In this document: positions 35,930-48,304 of the stretch, one piece after another
Position numbering within the stretch: the first letter of the stretch is position 1
How the letters are laid out: every line of letters starts with the position of its first letter
Source: Pinus tabuliformis
Lineage: Eukaryota > Streptophyta > Pinopsida > Pinales > Pinaceae
Length of the DNA: 64,000 nucleotides
Assembly (NCBI GenBank): GCA_031772625.1
Contig: CM062814.1
Span: 821,260,757 to 821,324,756, forward strand
Reading direction: 5' to 3'
Notes under the pieces: model-generated
Seen by the model: the letters and a program-made list of their open reading frames with translations, nothing else
Databases searched by the model: none
What the model was told of the DNA's origin: nothing
Made by a program: the position numbers and the translations under genes

Positions 35930-36848
35930 ACTATATGATTGCGAGATAGTCTTAGTACTCTAGGCAACTGCAAGGAAGTACGAGACTTTAAACTACATTG
36001 CCCAGAAGTCAGAAAGGCAAAGTGAAGGGACTGCGTGATAAGTTGAAGGATGGTGCCGAGGTGAGCTACGTCGAAGGAGATGCGCCAGGTGGCTGGGCCC
36101 CACATAGCCTAGCCAAAAAGTAACCATTGGAAGCAATGTAGCTATTTGTATGGAGATGTTTTCGTTGAAAGGAGTGGGGGCGAAGCATTTATGGAGCATA
36201 TCTTTGGAAATTTGCCACCAAATGTATATTAATGACCAGGAATTGGAGGGAACAGTTGGATTTGAATTCAAATTGGTCTATAAATATGGCATATTACTCC
36301 ACATTCAAAAACTTTGCTTCCTGAGAGCTTGCCTTAAGATTTTTCGCCTTGCTTTGTGCCAAGTAAAGGATTGTATGTCTGAGCCAGATTGGGAGGAACT
36401 TCTTTCACGCTTGGCATTCGCAAACTTGCTTGATTACTGCCATAGGAACTTCCTTGAGAGAATGACTACAACTCGCCCTAAGACGAAGCCAGTCCTACCT
36501 GATACAAAAACATACCAACCTATACCTACATGATTTCCTATTACCATGCCTAGGTCACCAAGACCTAATCCATCTACTTTTACAAAGTAGAATAAACCTC
36601 AGCAAGCATCGATGCGGCAACTGCCATGGAAAAAATCTGACAGAAATCTGCCAGAAGGGAAAAATTGATAAGTCCAAACAACCAACGGAGCCAGTGGATC
36701 TGGATGAGGAAGAACTGCGCGGAGGAATAGAGGAGGGGAACCACAAATATGTAGGTATTAAAGATTGAGTTCAGTGAGTTGCAGGTGAAGATCGAGGTGC
36801 CACCAACAGAGTGAATCGAGGAAGAGTCACGAAATTTTGTTGGGGGCC
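35930..36848 (+). other. Element A: region between integrase and 3' LTR, with an unassigned open frame
   Basis: About 0.9 kb. It contains a plus-strand open frame at 36150-36533 of 127 residues, starting MEMFSLKGVGAKHLWSIS and including CMSEPDWEELLSRLAFANLL. I recognise no family and no transmembrane segment. The rest looks like 3' UTR and ends in the polypurine-like TTGGGGGCC. It may be remnant accessory coding or chance. Confidence 0.4.
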
Positions 36849-37707
36849 TGTTGGGATAGGGTCCACTGGGGTAAATTTTGTAACTAATTTTGTTAATTAT
36901 GTAAAATCTCTGCATTTTGAGGGAGCAAAGCATGAAGGTCATAGGAGTCAAAAGGGACTTTAGTCCCTTAGTTTGTTAGAGTATAGGATGTTTTGTGACC
37001 CACCCATGGTTCACAAACCATGGAATTGTAATGAAAGAAGCTATATAAAGGAGTCATAGCGAGTCATAGGAAGTAAGTAGATAATTGAAGATCATTGTAT
37101 GGGCAAGTAGTCTGAGGAAGGGAAGTTTGTTTCTTGTACTTAGGTGAAGGGGAAGGCTCCTACAGCTGTGTGTGTGGAGACCTTGGTAAGTCTGCAAGTT
37201 GAGTGTGTGGGCCCCTGCAACTATGTGCACAATGAATAAGAGTCTGTAATAGAAGGATTATATCTAATAAAGACTATTTTGGAGCAATAATTATGTATAT
37301 GTACCTTTATATTTACTTATGCAGTTTATGTGTATTCGCTCTGATTTTTGCATTTATATGAAGAAACACTTAATTGGTGTGCGAAAGTAGTAGATCTGAT
37401 AGTTTACATGATGTTAAGAATGTTTAAAGTGTTCTACAAAGGGTTAGATTCTATTTTCTATAAGTTACTGTGATTTTTCATTTAAAGGTTTAGGGTTCAT
37501 GAAGGTCGGGATAAAGCCCTAGAAGCAACAGAAACCCATCACACAGATCTCTGGATGCAGAAACCGGGTTTTTTCATCCCCCAATACTGCTTCGAGTGGG
37601 ACAGCAGCCTACGCTACGCGGGTTGTTGCCAAAAGGGCCAGCAGTTTAGGGTTTTGTTGGTTAGTGCAGCTGACTCTGAACCTGGGTAAGGACCCCTCAA
37701 GCCAACA
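36849..37707 (+). repeat. Element A 3' LTR
   Basis: 859 bp, starting TGTTGGGATAGGGTCC and ending GCCAACA. A purine-rich tract TTGGGGGCC lies immediately upstream as a candidate polypurine tract. CGAAT follows at 37708. It is about 90% identical by eye to the 5' LTR over the first 420 bp. Confidence 0.92.
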
Positions 37708-40214
37708 CGAATCTAAGAGATATATCAAGATAAAATTCAGTCATTTATATATTCTCCAAATTAAGGTTTTAAAGGTACATAACTTCTATGTGACTGAACT
37801 ATTGATTAGAAGATCCCTTTTTTTGGTGACTAAAAGTTGTGATAAAGAAGGGTACTATTATTATTTTAAAACAAGCCTCCAAAGAAAGCTGGTACACCAA
37901 TTAAAAATACTAAAGGCTCATCCTTGACTCATGAAGAAAGTGATGAATTAGAATTTAGGTTATCTCAATTAAAGAAGAAAGTTTACGAAATGGCTCATAT
38001 TATGTTGAAAAAGGTGGATTTATTAAGTTCTCAAGAAGAACTTAAAAGAGAAATGGAAAAGTATGTGAATTAAAATAAGGAATGAATAGAAAAGAAGATG
38101 AAAAAAATAAGGAAGAAATATAAAATTCTATGAATACCATGTAAAATATTCTCTTGGAGAGGATTCCTAAAAGGGACATTGAGATCCAAGGAAATAATGA
38201 AAAAAAGGAGAACCATTGTGTTGAAATTCAATCACTTATGGGAAATATTTTACACAATTGGAGAGCAACATTGAATCATAAAACTATAATCATGAATTTT
38301 AAATTCAAGACACACATCGTGAGGGGTTGATGTCATTACCATGGAACTACTACATTCATAAGATTTATATGAGGAAGTTTGATGGTAATTATCCTTAACA
38401 TGGATGAAGTATTGCAATACTTTGATCTACACCAAGTGTCAACTTTACAAAAGATAAATATTGCACATGTGTTTTAGAATAATACCAACATGTATGGTAT
38501 CAATGGATTTCCCAAAGGAAAAAGGATTCACTTATATCTTGGTCCATTTTTATAGAGGAATTGATACCACATTATGGGGATATTAAGATAAATATGTTAT
38601 TTAATCAATTGGTAAATCTTCGACACAAAATTCTCATTATAGAGCACATTCACCAATTCCAAAAGTTGAATCTGAGCGTAAAGAATATTTCCGAAGGATG
38701 ATTGTTTAGACCTATTTATGGGAAATTTAAGGGAAATTTAAGGGAAAGCATGCAAAATGAAGTTCATCAATTTGAACTTGAACCTATAGAACATGTTTTG
38801 AGTTTGAAAATGAAAGTTGAAAAAAAAAATATGGCCACAAGAAAATTGGCCACCAATAACAATAGAGAAAACCATGCCTCCTCTCTTAAACTAACACTGT
38901 TGACTCCTCAACAAATGGATTAAAAAAAAGCAAAGGGATATGTTTCAATTGAGACAATAAGTACAATAAGGGGAATAAATGTAGTGAGAATAAATTAGTA
39001 TACATATATTGTGAAGTTGAAGAATATAAAGTAGTGGAACCGTAACAATTTCTAGAGATCGAATAGACTAAGCCACCAATATCTTGTCATGCATTGGCCA
39101 ACATCAATACCCCACAAACCCTCAAGATATAAGATCATACCAAAAAGAAAAAAATAACAATATTGATTGATTCATGTAGTAGCCACAACTTCATCAATTA
39201 CAAATTGGTAAAACTTCTTAATTGCTTTGTATATGAAGCACTAAAATTCAAAGTAATGTTTGCAGATAGAGGTACCATTAATTATTGAAGGAAGTTACAT
39301 ACTACTAAGCTAAATATGAGGAAGTATTTCTTGAATAGTCCCATGATTGCAATCCAAATGGGTGGTGTTGATTTTTTTAGGGGTCCAATGTTACAATCAT
39401 TGGGAACGACAACCCTTAATTTTCAAAATAGTTTCATATGGTCTTCCTAAAAAGGAAAGGAAATTGAGCTTAGAGGTATCCAAGGGAAACCTAGTAAAGT
39501 GATAAGCTCTAATAGCATGACAATATTGCTAAAAGAAGGATACTAAGTTGTAATTGCACAATTATGTTCACTAGATCTTCAAACATCTATATTTTTTGCT
39601 CTAGTATATGTCCAAAACGTTATCAATAATCATTCTAAAGTATTTGGAGAGATTAAGGGTATTCAACTTACCTGAGATCATGAACATGCTATTCATTTGC
39701 AACTTGGAAGTGTACCACCTAAAATTAGGACTTATAGGGATCATATACATAGAAGAGTGGGATTGAGTGTATGGTTCAAGAAATGTTAGAGCTTAGAGTC
39801 ATTCAACCAACCCAAAGTCATTTCTCTTCACCAATGGTGATTATTACCAAAAATTGTAGTCGATGGTGTATGGGTCTAGATTATAGAAAGCTCAAAAAAA
39901 TGAGAATTAAATATTATTTTCCTACTCGTGTCATTTATTTTTTAGACGAATTCCATGGAGAAATTTTATTTACTAAGTTGTATCTTTGTTCTGGATATAA
40001 TTAAATTATAATGAGGTAAGAATACATTCCCAAAACAACCTTTAGAACAGTCGAAGGTAATTATGAGTTTTTGGGTATGCCATTTGGACTTACAAATGCA
40101 CCCTCAACATTTCAAAGCTTGATGAATTCTATTTTCAAACCATTCCTTAGAAAATTTTTGTTAGTAATTTTTGATGAGATACTAATCTACAATAATATTG
40201 GTAAGAGAATGTAC
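37708..40214 (+). pseudogene. Element B (Ty3/gypsy): rest of leader, gag, protease region, start of reverse transcriptase
   Basis: This segment resumes element B after insertion A. A lysine- and glutamate-rich gag N-terminus begins near 37900. Near 38340-38520 is a capsid-type region (KFDGN, YFDLHQVSTLQKINIAHV). A protease-like stretch with IDSCSSHNFIN lies near 39165. The reverse transcriptase follows at about 39760-40190 ([32 protein letters not shown]-like [25 protein letters not shown]). The iMet primer site and polymerase wording point to the chromovirus branch of Ty3/gypsy. Reading frames are broken many times, so this is an old, dead copy. Insertion C cuts it just after the polymerase active-site region. 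Confidence 0.8.
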
Positions 40215-41289
40215 TGTAGAAATTCCCACTGTAGATCAACAGATTATGCAATATACTAAAACAAAATACAAGATCTACTTCTACAACACTTTGCGGAAGC
40301 TTAATCAATCTGAGCATGATCAATGAGAACACATATAACTGAGAATGAGAAATCAATCACACATAACACAGAAGAAATAACTTGGGGAAAGCCTTAGCCT
40401 AAAACCCCAATCTTTGTATTATCATACAAGTGGAAAATAGTCACAGAATTACACAAAGCCTTAGCTTGGAAGCCAACCAGCTCTCAGTATACTCCCTCTG
40501 CTACTCATAGATAGTCAAAGACCTCTCACAAACCTTCTCCTCTACCCTCCAAGCCTCCTATTTCCTTGCATAATTTTTCTTGTGGTCCAGTACTTCCACA
40601 CATGTGAATTCCCACCTCAGGCTGCTCACTTGGCCCAGTAATCACTACGAAATCCTGAAGGAGATAATTCCCTCTACATGGATGAGTTTCCTATATAGGA
40701 AAAATCCATCCAACTGATAGTACATTGTCCCTCCTCTGATCTCAACTGGGTCACTATCTGAACTGATATGCATGAGTTATTTATGAGAGAATATTCAGTT
40801 ATCTGAAGTGTAACAGTTACATGCATGCAAGCATTAACTAACTGAACTTACAATTAATTCAACAAAATATTTGAATTAATCTAAATGGACTTGACTCAGT
40901 TAACTGAGCCAACTAATTACAACTCAAATTACAACTCATCCTTATCTCTTTAACTGATGGATAAATTCCTCAATTAATGGATAAATTGTTGCATGTCCCC
41001 ACATGAACTTCATGTTTGATTTTCCTTAACTAATTAACTCAAGATGAATTAATTAATTATTTTACAAACAACTGCTAAGATCAAATTTGAATTTTACTTC
41101 ACTATTTTAGTTCAGGGACTAACTAAAATAGGAATCTATCCCGAACTGCTAAAAATATCAATGCTATTTTTAACACTTCCATTTTTCATTCCTTGTTGCT
41201 TAGTCCAGCACTGGTACCTGAACTTCTATTTATAGCAGTGCTATTTTTAGCACTTCTATTTTTAGCATTTCTTGTTGCCATTTTCAACA
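40215..41289 (-). repeat. Element C 3' LTR
   Basis: 1075 bp; on the plus strand it starts TGTAGAAATTCCCACTG and ends TTTTCAACA. It is colinear with 43413-44471, with scattered substitutions. Confidence 0.92.
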
Positions 41290-41984
41290 CTCCCTCTCAA
41301 AAAGAAAGGCTTCAACTCGAACTCGATCCTGAACCTTTGGAATGTTCTGCATGCAACACTTCTTCCAAGTGTGGACGCTCCAACAACTCTAGAAACAAAA
41401 AAAAAAACTCCCAACTGACCTCTCTGTTGGGTTAGAAACATACTCTGATGTTGAAGCTCCCTTTGCTGCTAAAAAGTTCTCCCTCTGTGACCTCTAAGCT
41501 GCTGCAACACTCCATGCATCTTGCATCGTTGCACACCTCTCTGTGCCATCTTGCCCTGGTGCAACACTCTTATACCTCTCGTATTGTTGCACCCTACTAG
41601 CTCTGCACTGTCTTGGGATTCATACACTGTAGCTCTCTCTGCCGCTCCATGCACATCTGTCTCTACCCACTCAGCCAGTCCTGCTACTCCTCTTCGGGGC
41701 TCCTGTAGCAAAGTCGAATCCAAAAGGTTGGGTACCTCAAGGATCCAACCCCTATTCCAGCTTACTTGGGACGCTCACTCCACATCGCCCCACCTCATAC
41801 CTGGAGGTATGGATGCATGTGATCCCTTTGCCCACCTGACTTGAAATTTCCCCCTACTGGAGGTCTCTGCATGAGTGGATGCCTCCACTCTGTCTCCTCT
41901 TGGCTTCCCATGTTGTGGCTACTCCACAACCTCCTGAAGCTGCTTCACCAATCGTGGCTCCTCCACAATCGTCTGAGACTTCTC
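41290..41984. other. Element C internal sequence of unclear origin
   Basis: About 700 bp between the pre-integrase remnant and the 3' LTR. It is unusually rich in short CTGCTGCAACACT, TTGCACAC and TCTCTG phrases, and is richer in GC than its surroundings. Open frames exist on both strands (41521-41844 plus; 41469-41723 minus), but neither resembles a known retrotransposon domain. It may be eroded copia linker or sequence picked up by the element. Confidence 0.4.
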
Positions 41985-43297
41985 CTACGGTTGCATGTTG
42001 AGAGGTAATGTACTCTTCCTCTCAACCACCAAGTCTCCATCAGTTGCCTTCCTCCTCAAGGCTTTGCATGCATCTTGAACCTCAAGAGCATACAGGTTCT
42101 TGACTCGTGAACCAATATGCTTCACTTGTCTAGTGGTGATGTGTCGAAGGAAAACCTTTCCCTTACTGAAGACTACATCATAGCCTTTGTATTCCATCAT
42201 GGCGATCGACACCAAATTTTTCCTCAGTCCTAGTACATACTTGACATTGATCAAGGTAATGCGAGCTCCATGCTCCCTCTAAAAGACAACTGTGCCTACA
42301 CCTGAGACATTATACTTTTCATCATTACCCATCGCGATCCACATCCGGAGATCCTTCTCCTCCAAGGTACTGAACAAACTCTTGTCGCCGGTCATGTGGA
42401 AAGAAGCTCCACTGTTAAGAAATCAACCACTTCCAACCATGGATGAAACCATGCATGCGAAAAGTGTGAAATCCAACTCGAACTGTGAGGCTAGTGCCTC
42501 ACCTTCTGATCCTTCCAAGGATCCCTTCTTTGATTTCTTCAGTGGAAAATTTGTAGCAAAATGGCCCACCTCATGACAATGAAAGCATCGTACTTTCAAT
42601 TTTCAAACTTCTTCCCACCATGGGAAGAACTCAAATTGGAATGAGAATCCTTCTCCTTCCCTTTCTTTCCCTTACTTGCTAAGGCACAGTTTTCTTCATC
42701 CTCCTTGGATGATGAAGATCCATCTCTGGTGCTTCTTCTTATCTCCTCCTGCATCAGATCCAACCAAAGTCATTCCCAATCTGACAGTTTTTCTCTTCCT
42801 TTAACCGAGTCTTGGTAGCTATTCTAGCTCTTAGGAATACCGTGGAGTGCAAGACTCACCACGTCATCATCAACGGTCGTGATCCCTACACTTCCAAGCT
42901 CATCCCTGCAGGTGGTGAGCTTGTTCAGATACATAGAGATCGCGTCACCCTTTTCACACTTGATTTTCCGAAGCTTGTCTTTCAGTGCCAACTTCCTCTG
43001 ATCACTTCTATTCTGATATAGATCTTTCGATGTTTTCCACATCGACAATGTTGTCTCCTTCCCATGGAGACTCGAGACTATGTGGTCTCGAACTCCCTCC
43101 AGAAGGATTCTCCTTGCTCTAGCCACACATTTCTTCCATTCCGCCAGTTGAGTAGCATCAGTCGACTTGGGGACTTCTTGATCAATGAAGTCCTTTAGAC
43201 CATCATACTCTAATACTACTTCCATGCGATCCCTCCAGACTATATAATTTGAGCTGCCATCAAGGGCATACTCAAGTCTTAAACCACTGAACTCCAT
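41985..43297 (-). pseudogene. Element C gag and protease region
   Basis: The gag (42824-43297) starts MEFSGLRLEYALDGSSNYIV and contains YIVWRDRMEVVLEYDGL, RARRILLEGVRDHI and LYQNRSDQRKLALKDKL, matching the copia UBN2-type gag. A weak protease region with SGASFHMTGDKSLF is near 42370. The pre-integrase segment (41985-42254) has INVKYVLGLRKNLVSIAMME and KNLYALEVQDAC. Ty1/copia order, broken, with the remaining pol missing. Confidence 0.85.
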
Positions 43298-43412
43298 TAG
43301 TGAAATTGAGATGTGATAAGAACTTGATTTCTATATTCAAGAATCACAAACTTCGAACTTCTCCCTTCTTTTATATTGTTCTTCTCCTTTGATCACCTTT
43401 TCTCTGATACCA

Positions 43413-44471
43413 TGTAGAAATTCCCATTGTAGATCAACAGATTATGCAATATACTAAAACACAATACAAGATCTACTTTTACAACACTTTGCGGAAGCTT
43501 AATCAATTTGAGAACGATCAATGAGAACACATATAACCGAGAATGTGAAATCAATCACACATAACACAGAAGAAATAACTCGGGGAAAGCCTCAGCCTAA
43601 AACCTAATCTCTGTATTATCATACAAGTGGAAAATAGTCACAGAATTACATAAAGCCTTAGCTTGGAAGCCCACCAGCCCTCAGTATAATCCCTCTGCTG
43701 CTCATAGATAGTCAAAGGTATCTCACAAACCTTCTTCTCTGCCCTCCAAACCTCCTATTTCCTTGTGGAGATTTTCTTGGGGTCTAGTGCTTCCACACAT
43801 GTGAATTCCCACCTCACACTGCTCACTTGGCCCAGTAGTAACTGTGCAATCCTGAAGGAGATAATTCCTTCTACATGGATGAGTTTCCTATATAGGAAAA
43901 ATCCATCCAATTGATAATACAATGTCCCTCCTCTAATCTCAACCGGGTCTCTGTCTGAACTGACATGCATGAGTTATTTATGAGAGAATATTCAGTTATC
44001 TGAAGTGCAGCAGTTACATGCATGCAAGCATTAAGTAACTGAACTTATAATTAATTCAAAAAACTGTTTGAATTAATCTAACTAGACTTGACTTAGTTAA
44101 CTGATCCAACTAATTAAAACTCAAATTACAACTCATCCTTATCTCTTTAACTGATGGATAAATGCCTCAATTAATGGAGAAACTATTGCATGTCCCCACA
44201 TAGACTTCATGTTTGATTTTCATTAACTAATTAACTCAATATGAATTAAATAATTATTTTACAAACAACTGCTAAGATCAAATTCGAATTTTACTTCACT
44301 ATTTTAGTTTAGGGACTAACTAAAATAGGAATCTATCCTAAATTGCTAAAAATAGCAATGTCATTTTTAACACTTCGATTTTTCATTCCTTGTTGCTTAG
44401 TCCAACACTGGTACCTGAGCTGCTATTTATAGTAGTGCTATTTTTAGCATTTCTTGTTGCCATTTTCAACA
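43413..44471 (-). repeat. Element C 5' LTR
   Basis: 1059 bp; starts TGTAGAAATTCCCATTG and ends TTTTCAACA on the plus strand. Directly to its left the minus strand reads TGGTATCAGAGAAAAGG, an iMet primer site. Confidence 0.92.
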
Positions 44472-45580
44472 TGTACAACATGTTGAAAGGGTCAACACTA
44501 TTTTAAATCAATGACTAATTGAAAATCCTTCTAAGTGTTCCTTTGGAGTTCAAGATGTGGAATATTTAGGTCATATTGTATCACATGAGGGTGTCGAGGT
44601 GGATCTTAACAAAATAAAAGCTACAAGGGAATGGCCACCCCCAAATACCTTGAAGAAACTTAGAGGTTTCTTAAGATGATGGGATATTTATCGTAAGTTT
44701 GTCAAGAATTACGGTAAAATAACAACACCTTTAATAAAATTATTGAAGAAGAAATAATTTTTTTGGAATAAAAAAGCAACCAAATCTTTTGAAGAAATAA
44801 AAAAGGCCATTCATACAACTCCTATCTTAGCAACACCCGACTTCACAAAAACCTTCATTGTGGAGTATGATTCCTTAGGCCATGGTATATGTGCATTTTT
44901 TATGCGAGAAGGAAGGCCCCTTTCCTTTGAAAGTAGATGACTTAAAGAAAATAACTTACTTAGGATCATCTATGAAAATGAAATGTTGGCCATACTACAC
45001 ATAGTTAAGAAATGGTAGCCATACCTAATGGGAAGACACTTCAAAGTTAAAATAGATCATGAGAGTTTAAAGTAATTCTTGGAGCAAATACTACCTTCAA
45101 AAGAGAAAAAAAATTGGGTCACAAAGATGTGGGTTATGACTTTGAAATCATATACAAAAAGGGAAAATGAAATATTGTGGGTAATGCGCTCTCAAGGAAA
45201 GAGAAAGACACAAAGGGTTTATTATGCACTATTTCCATTCCACAATATAACTGGGTGGAAGAATAAATGATATAATGGAATTAATATGAGAAGGTATGCA
45301 AAATCATTCTACAACTATAGGAGGACACTGATGTGGTAGAAAAATATATGTGGAAAAAACATTTGTTTTCGTGTAAAGATTTCTTATACTTATGTAAGAA
45401 TTATCAACTCAAATACAATGTCATTTTGGAATTACAAACTTCTCCTATAGGAGGACATTCAAGGTTCTTAAAGCCATATCATAAGTTTTAGAAATATTTT
45501 TTCTAGGAAGGCCTTAAAGTAGATGTGTAAAAGTTTGTTGCAAAATGTGTGCTATGTCAACAAAACTAGGGAGAGACAGC
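44472..45580 (+). pseudogene. Element B: end of reverse transcriptase, RNase H, integrase zinc region
   Basis: After insertion C the polymerase resumes (VEYLGHIVSHEGVEVD, NKIKATREWPPP), followed by the connection and RNase H region (FEEIKKAIHTTPILATPDF, MLAILHIVKKW, HFKVKIDHESLK). The integrase zinc-binding region with GGHSRFLKPYH and CVLCQQ is near 45430-45570. Insertion D begins at 45581, directly after this zinc region. The order and spacing continue exactly from the 37708-40214 segment, which shows the pieces belong to one element. Several breaks are present. Confidence 0.82.
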
Positions 45581-46691
45581 TGTGGTGAAGTAAAATTATG
45601 AGTGCGGACACAAAAAATTCCTCTAGCCCAATAATGGGTCTAGCCACAACCGATACATTCTATGGAAGATTTCCTTACGTTAGAACCAATTAAGAGGGCC
45701 TACCTCTTAGTACGCTTATCATGTTTGATGATGACCTTGCTTGATCGCTCCAGCTATCTCTCACCTCCTTCTTCGAACACCTGAAACAAGTAAACAATAG
45801 CAAAAAACAATCATGATAATAGACAAATTGTAATTCAACCTACTTAATCAGTTAAGAAGCATTAAGCCATAAACATGTTAGATTACACATTATGTAGGAA
45901 ATCAATCGATAGTTGTATATATATTAAATCAAGAGTAGATTACAACCATTGTCTTGACGTTGTTGTTCTCCTCCGACAAAACCAGGTTCCCACACACTTC
46001 CGTTAGCATTCCATGATGGCCTCAATAAAGATAGTTTTAAGGCTCTTCCCTTTAGGCTTCACACTAAACCAAATTCACACTTCTCCCTCACACAACTAGA
46101 GAGATACAACCATGAATAGCTTGTTGTTTACTCCAAACTTAATTAGCACTAGCACACCCACATTAACACTTCAACACTAGCTTGTGCTTGGGAAAAAGGG
46201 AGGTTTATATAGCATGAATGGATGGGAGATGGTTCCTATTCTTATGGGACAAGGTCTTATCTCTTGAGGTAGTTCCAACCTTATAGGGGAAAGGAGCCCA
46301 AAATGACATCCTCGACTCCATCCGTCCAAACCATTTACCAGACTTCCGTTACGAAGCTTCTAGAGCTAGAAGCTCCGACTCCTTATTTAAAAAACTTTCC
46401 ATAAGAGGATCAGCGTGACTGGAACAAAGCTCAGTCGCTCTGTTCGGCACTAGGGACAGTGTTAATCCTTGCATATCGATGTGAGGAGGACAAGGGTCAT
46501 TAGTGCCAGTCTTGTAAACTGGGAAAAACAAAAGATTTTGGGTAAATGGTGCAAAAGGGAATTGTCCTACTCATGAAGAGGGACACAATGGGAGTTTCTT
46601 CATGAAGGGAAAGCACGTAGGGTTCACTGTAGTGGTCCTCTAGGATCAAGGGATGGGGAGTACAGGGACAATGACAAAATTATGTGTAACA
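45581..46691 (-). repeat. Element D 3' LTR
   Basis: 1111 bp; on the plus strand it begins TGTGGTGAAGTAAAATTATG and ends TTATGTGTAACA. It keeps an approximately 57-bp stretch near 46005-46065 that the other LTR lacks. Confidence 0.9.
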
Positions 46692-46840
46692 GATGCCCCC
46701 TAAAGCATGAAGGCTGAACTAGAGTGAGGGATGAGATGCTTTATGAATAAGTGCGGGGAAACGGAGTCCGTCGTCGGAAAACCTGCAAGCAAGTACAAAT
46801 ACATATGCATAACTGAAAACTTTGTCAAATTATACATGAA

Positions 46841-46970
46841 TTGTGGTATGGATGCAACCATCCAGAGAAATATCATGCAAATGGATCCAGGTATGGATGC
46901 AGCCATCCAATAATAAGAAGGATCACATATGACAACTCATGGTACGGTCGCAGCCACCCATCTGAAAGAC
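46841..46970 (+). repeat. Three short tandem units with internal dyad
   Basis: GGTATGGATGCAACCATCC at about 46843, GGTATGGATGCAGCCATCC near 46892 and GGTACGGTCGCAGCCACCC near 46941, spaced about 49 bp apart. Within each, GGATG and CATCC form a short dyad. Units 1 and 2 are closest. Confidence 0.75.
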
Positions 46971-47934
46971 ATATATATCAACATGATCATGTCACATCGC
47001 CTTGCAACCTAGACTTTTGTAATATGAGCATAGGGTATTGTGCTCCAACATGACCCAATCAAATTACAAATTCTAACATGTGAATAGATGTGTTAATGTC
47101 GAAATGCTAGAAAGTCACTTGATTACTAGTCAATGATGTGAACCATTAACAAGTGTGAGAGAAACCACCAATAATGAAAATGGTCCTCAAGGTACTATCA
47201 ACACAATTCACGGAATGTGAATAGGGGAACTGAAGTCGAACATCTGTGAAATCACCCGATCGAAAGCCAATGACATGAACTTGTCGTTGAGTGCAAAAAA
47301 CTTGCAATTAGGGCATGCAAGCTCTAAGGTACTGGAAGGGAGTCTCTCGGTCAACTTCTCGGGTAATGAACTGAAGTCGAGAGGAAGAGACCATGTCGAA
47401 GGAGGGTCATAATGTATCCCACATCATCGGCACGAGACAAAGGGATGCAAAATGATTTTGGATGTTACAGAGAATCAGAGGTAAGTGTAATTGCATAAGG
47501 ACAACTCTTGAACATATCAGCAACACTACTGGAAGTTTGGCAGCCTATGGATCCATAGGATCAGTGGTCATGATGACGTGGCAGAGATAAAATGGAAGGC
47601 AAAAATAAATGTCCCAACCCAGGGAGGTCAATGATACAAAGGAGGATATCCCAACTTGACACAAAATAGAAAGTGTCATGTTCAAGACTGAGCTACCAAC
47701 ACAACTGATTAGATTTCCAAAATTTCCCCCACCATTTCTGGCAGGTACCCCAATTATTTTTTAATCGCAAGCTTGAAGGGGATAACATATGATTGCACTG
47801 TAAGTTCATCCTTCTGACGAATTTGACCTAGTAAGTTTAACGAGCCCTAGGAAAGAGAAGCTCATGTTCATCATGGTGACGAATCCGATGTCGTTTAATA
47901 TTTTAACGAGTTTGGCAAAGGTGTAACTCAGTAC

Positions 47935-48304
47935 CTTTTTCATGTTTAGAGAGTTTGAAAAATACATAGAAAAGAAAACTCCACATGATCCCTTTTCGTA
48001 CATTTGCGTCTCTTGAGCCCGAAAAGGTAGAAAACGATACTTGAGAGAACCGCTTGACCATTTCAGTCGAGTACCTTTTTTGTAAATAGTGCATCCCAGC
48101 TCGAAAAAGGGGTAAACTTATACTGGGTGTACGATGTTTCACATCCATTAACAAGTTCGAAACGAAAAGGGATCAGCTATCTTTTCATTTTTAAAGGGTC
48201 GGAAAAGAGATTGAAAGCATACCCCCCATTTTATTCTCTTTTATGAGTCAAAAGGGAAAAATACTCGACAATCTTTTCATATGAGTTTTACGAGTCGAGA
48301 AAAG
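47935..48304. repeat. Cluster of hairpin repeats, element D 3' region
   Basis: At least five imperfect inverted repeats with arms like CTTTTTC and GAAAAAG around a loop of about 15-20 bp: 47935-47962, 47991-48027, 48074-48110, 48181-48207 and 48273-48304, with a weaker one near 48236-48256. Loops often contain GAGTCG or its variant. Related hairpins occur in the leaders of D (55641-55668) and E (63212-63238, 63302-63333). Confidence 0.75.

Larger units (their letters stand above)
13085..37707 (+). mobile_element. Element A: Ty3/gypsy LTR retrotransposon, host to nested element G
   Basis: LTRs lie at 13085-13944 and 36849-37707 and begin TGTTGGGA. The target duplication CGAAT is found at 13080-13084 and 37708-37712, so both ends are exact. 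The domain order on the plus strand is gag, zinc knuckles, protease, a second gag-like domain, reverse transcriptase, RNase H and integrase. Without G the element is about 8.7 kb. By eye the LTRs differ at roughly 10% of positions, so the insertion is old, and it is clearly older than G. It is a fossil with more than ten breaks. It inserted into the leader of element B. Confidence 0.92.
40215..44471 (-). mobile_element. Element C: shortened Ty1/copia retrotransposon
   Basis: LTRs lie at 40215-41289 and 43413-44471, flanked by the perfect target duplication TGTAC (40210-40214 and 44472-44476). The element reads on the minus strand: 5' LTR on the right, primer site TGGTATCAGAG directly inside it, gag at 42824-43297, protease and pre-integrase near 41985-42600, then the polypurine tract TTTTGAGAGGGAG before the left LTR. 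The internal region is only about 2.1 kb, and no integrase or reverse transcriptase is visible, so most of pol is absent. LTRs differ by about 8-9% by eye. It is a fossil inserted in element B's reverse transcriptase. Confidence 0.9.

Noticed and set aside
41521-41844. Plus-strand 107-residue frame in element C
   Set aside because: Low-complexity serine- and threonine-rich reading with a competing frame on the other strand; no family recognised.
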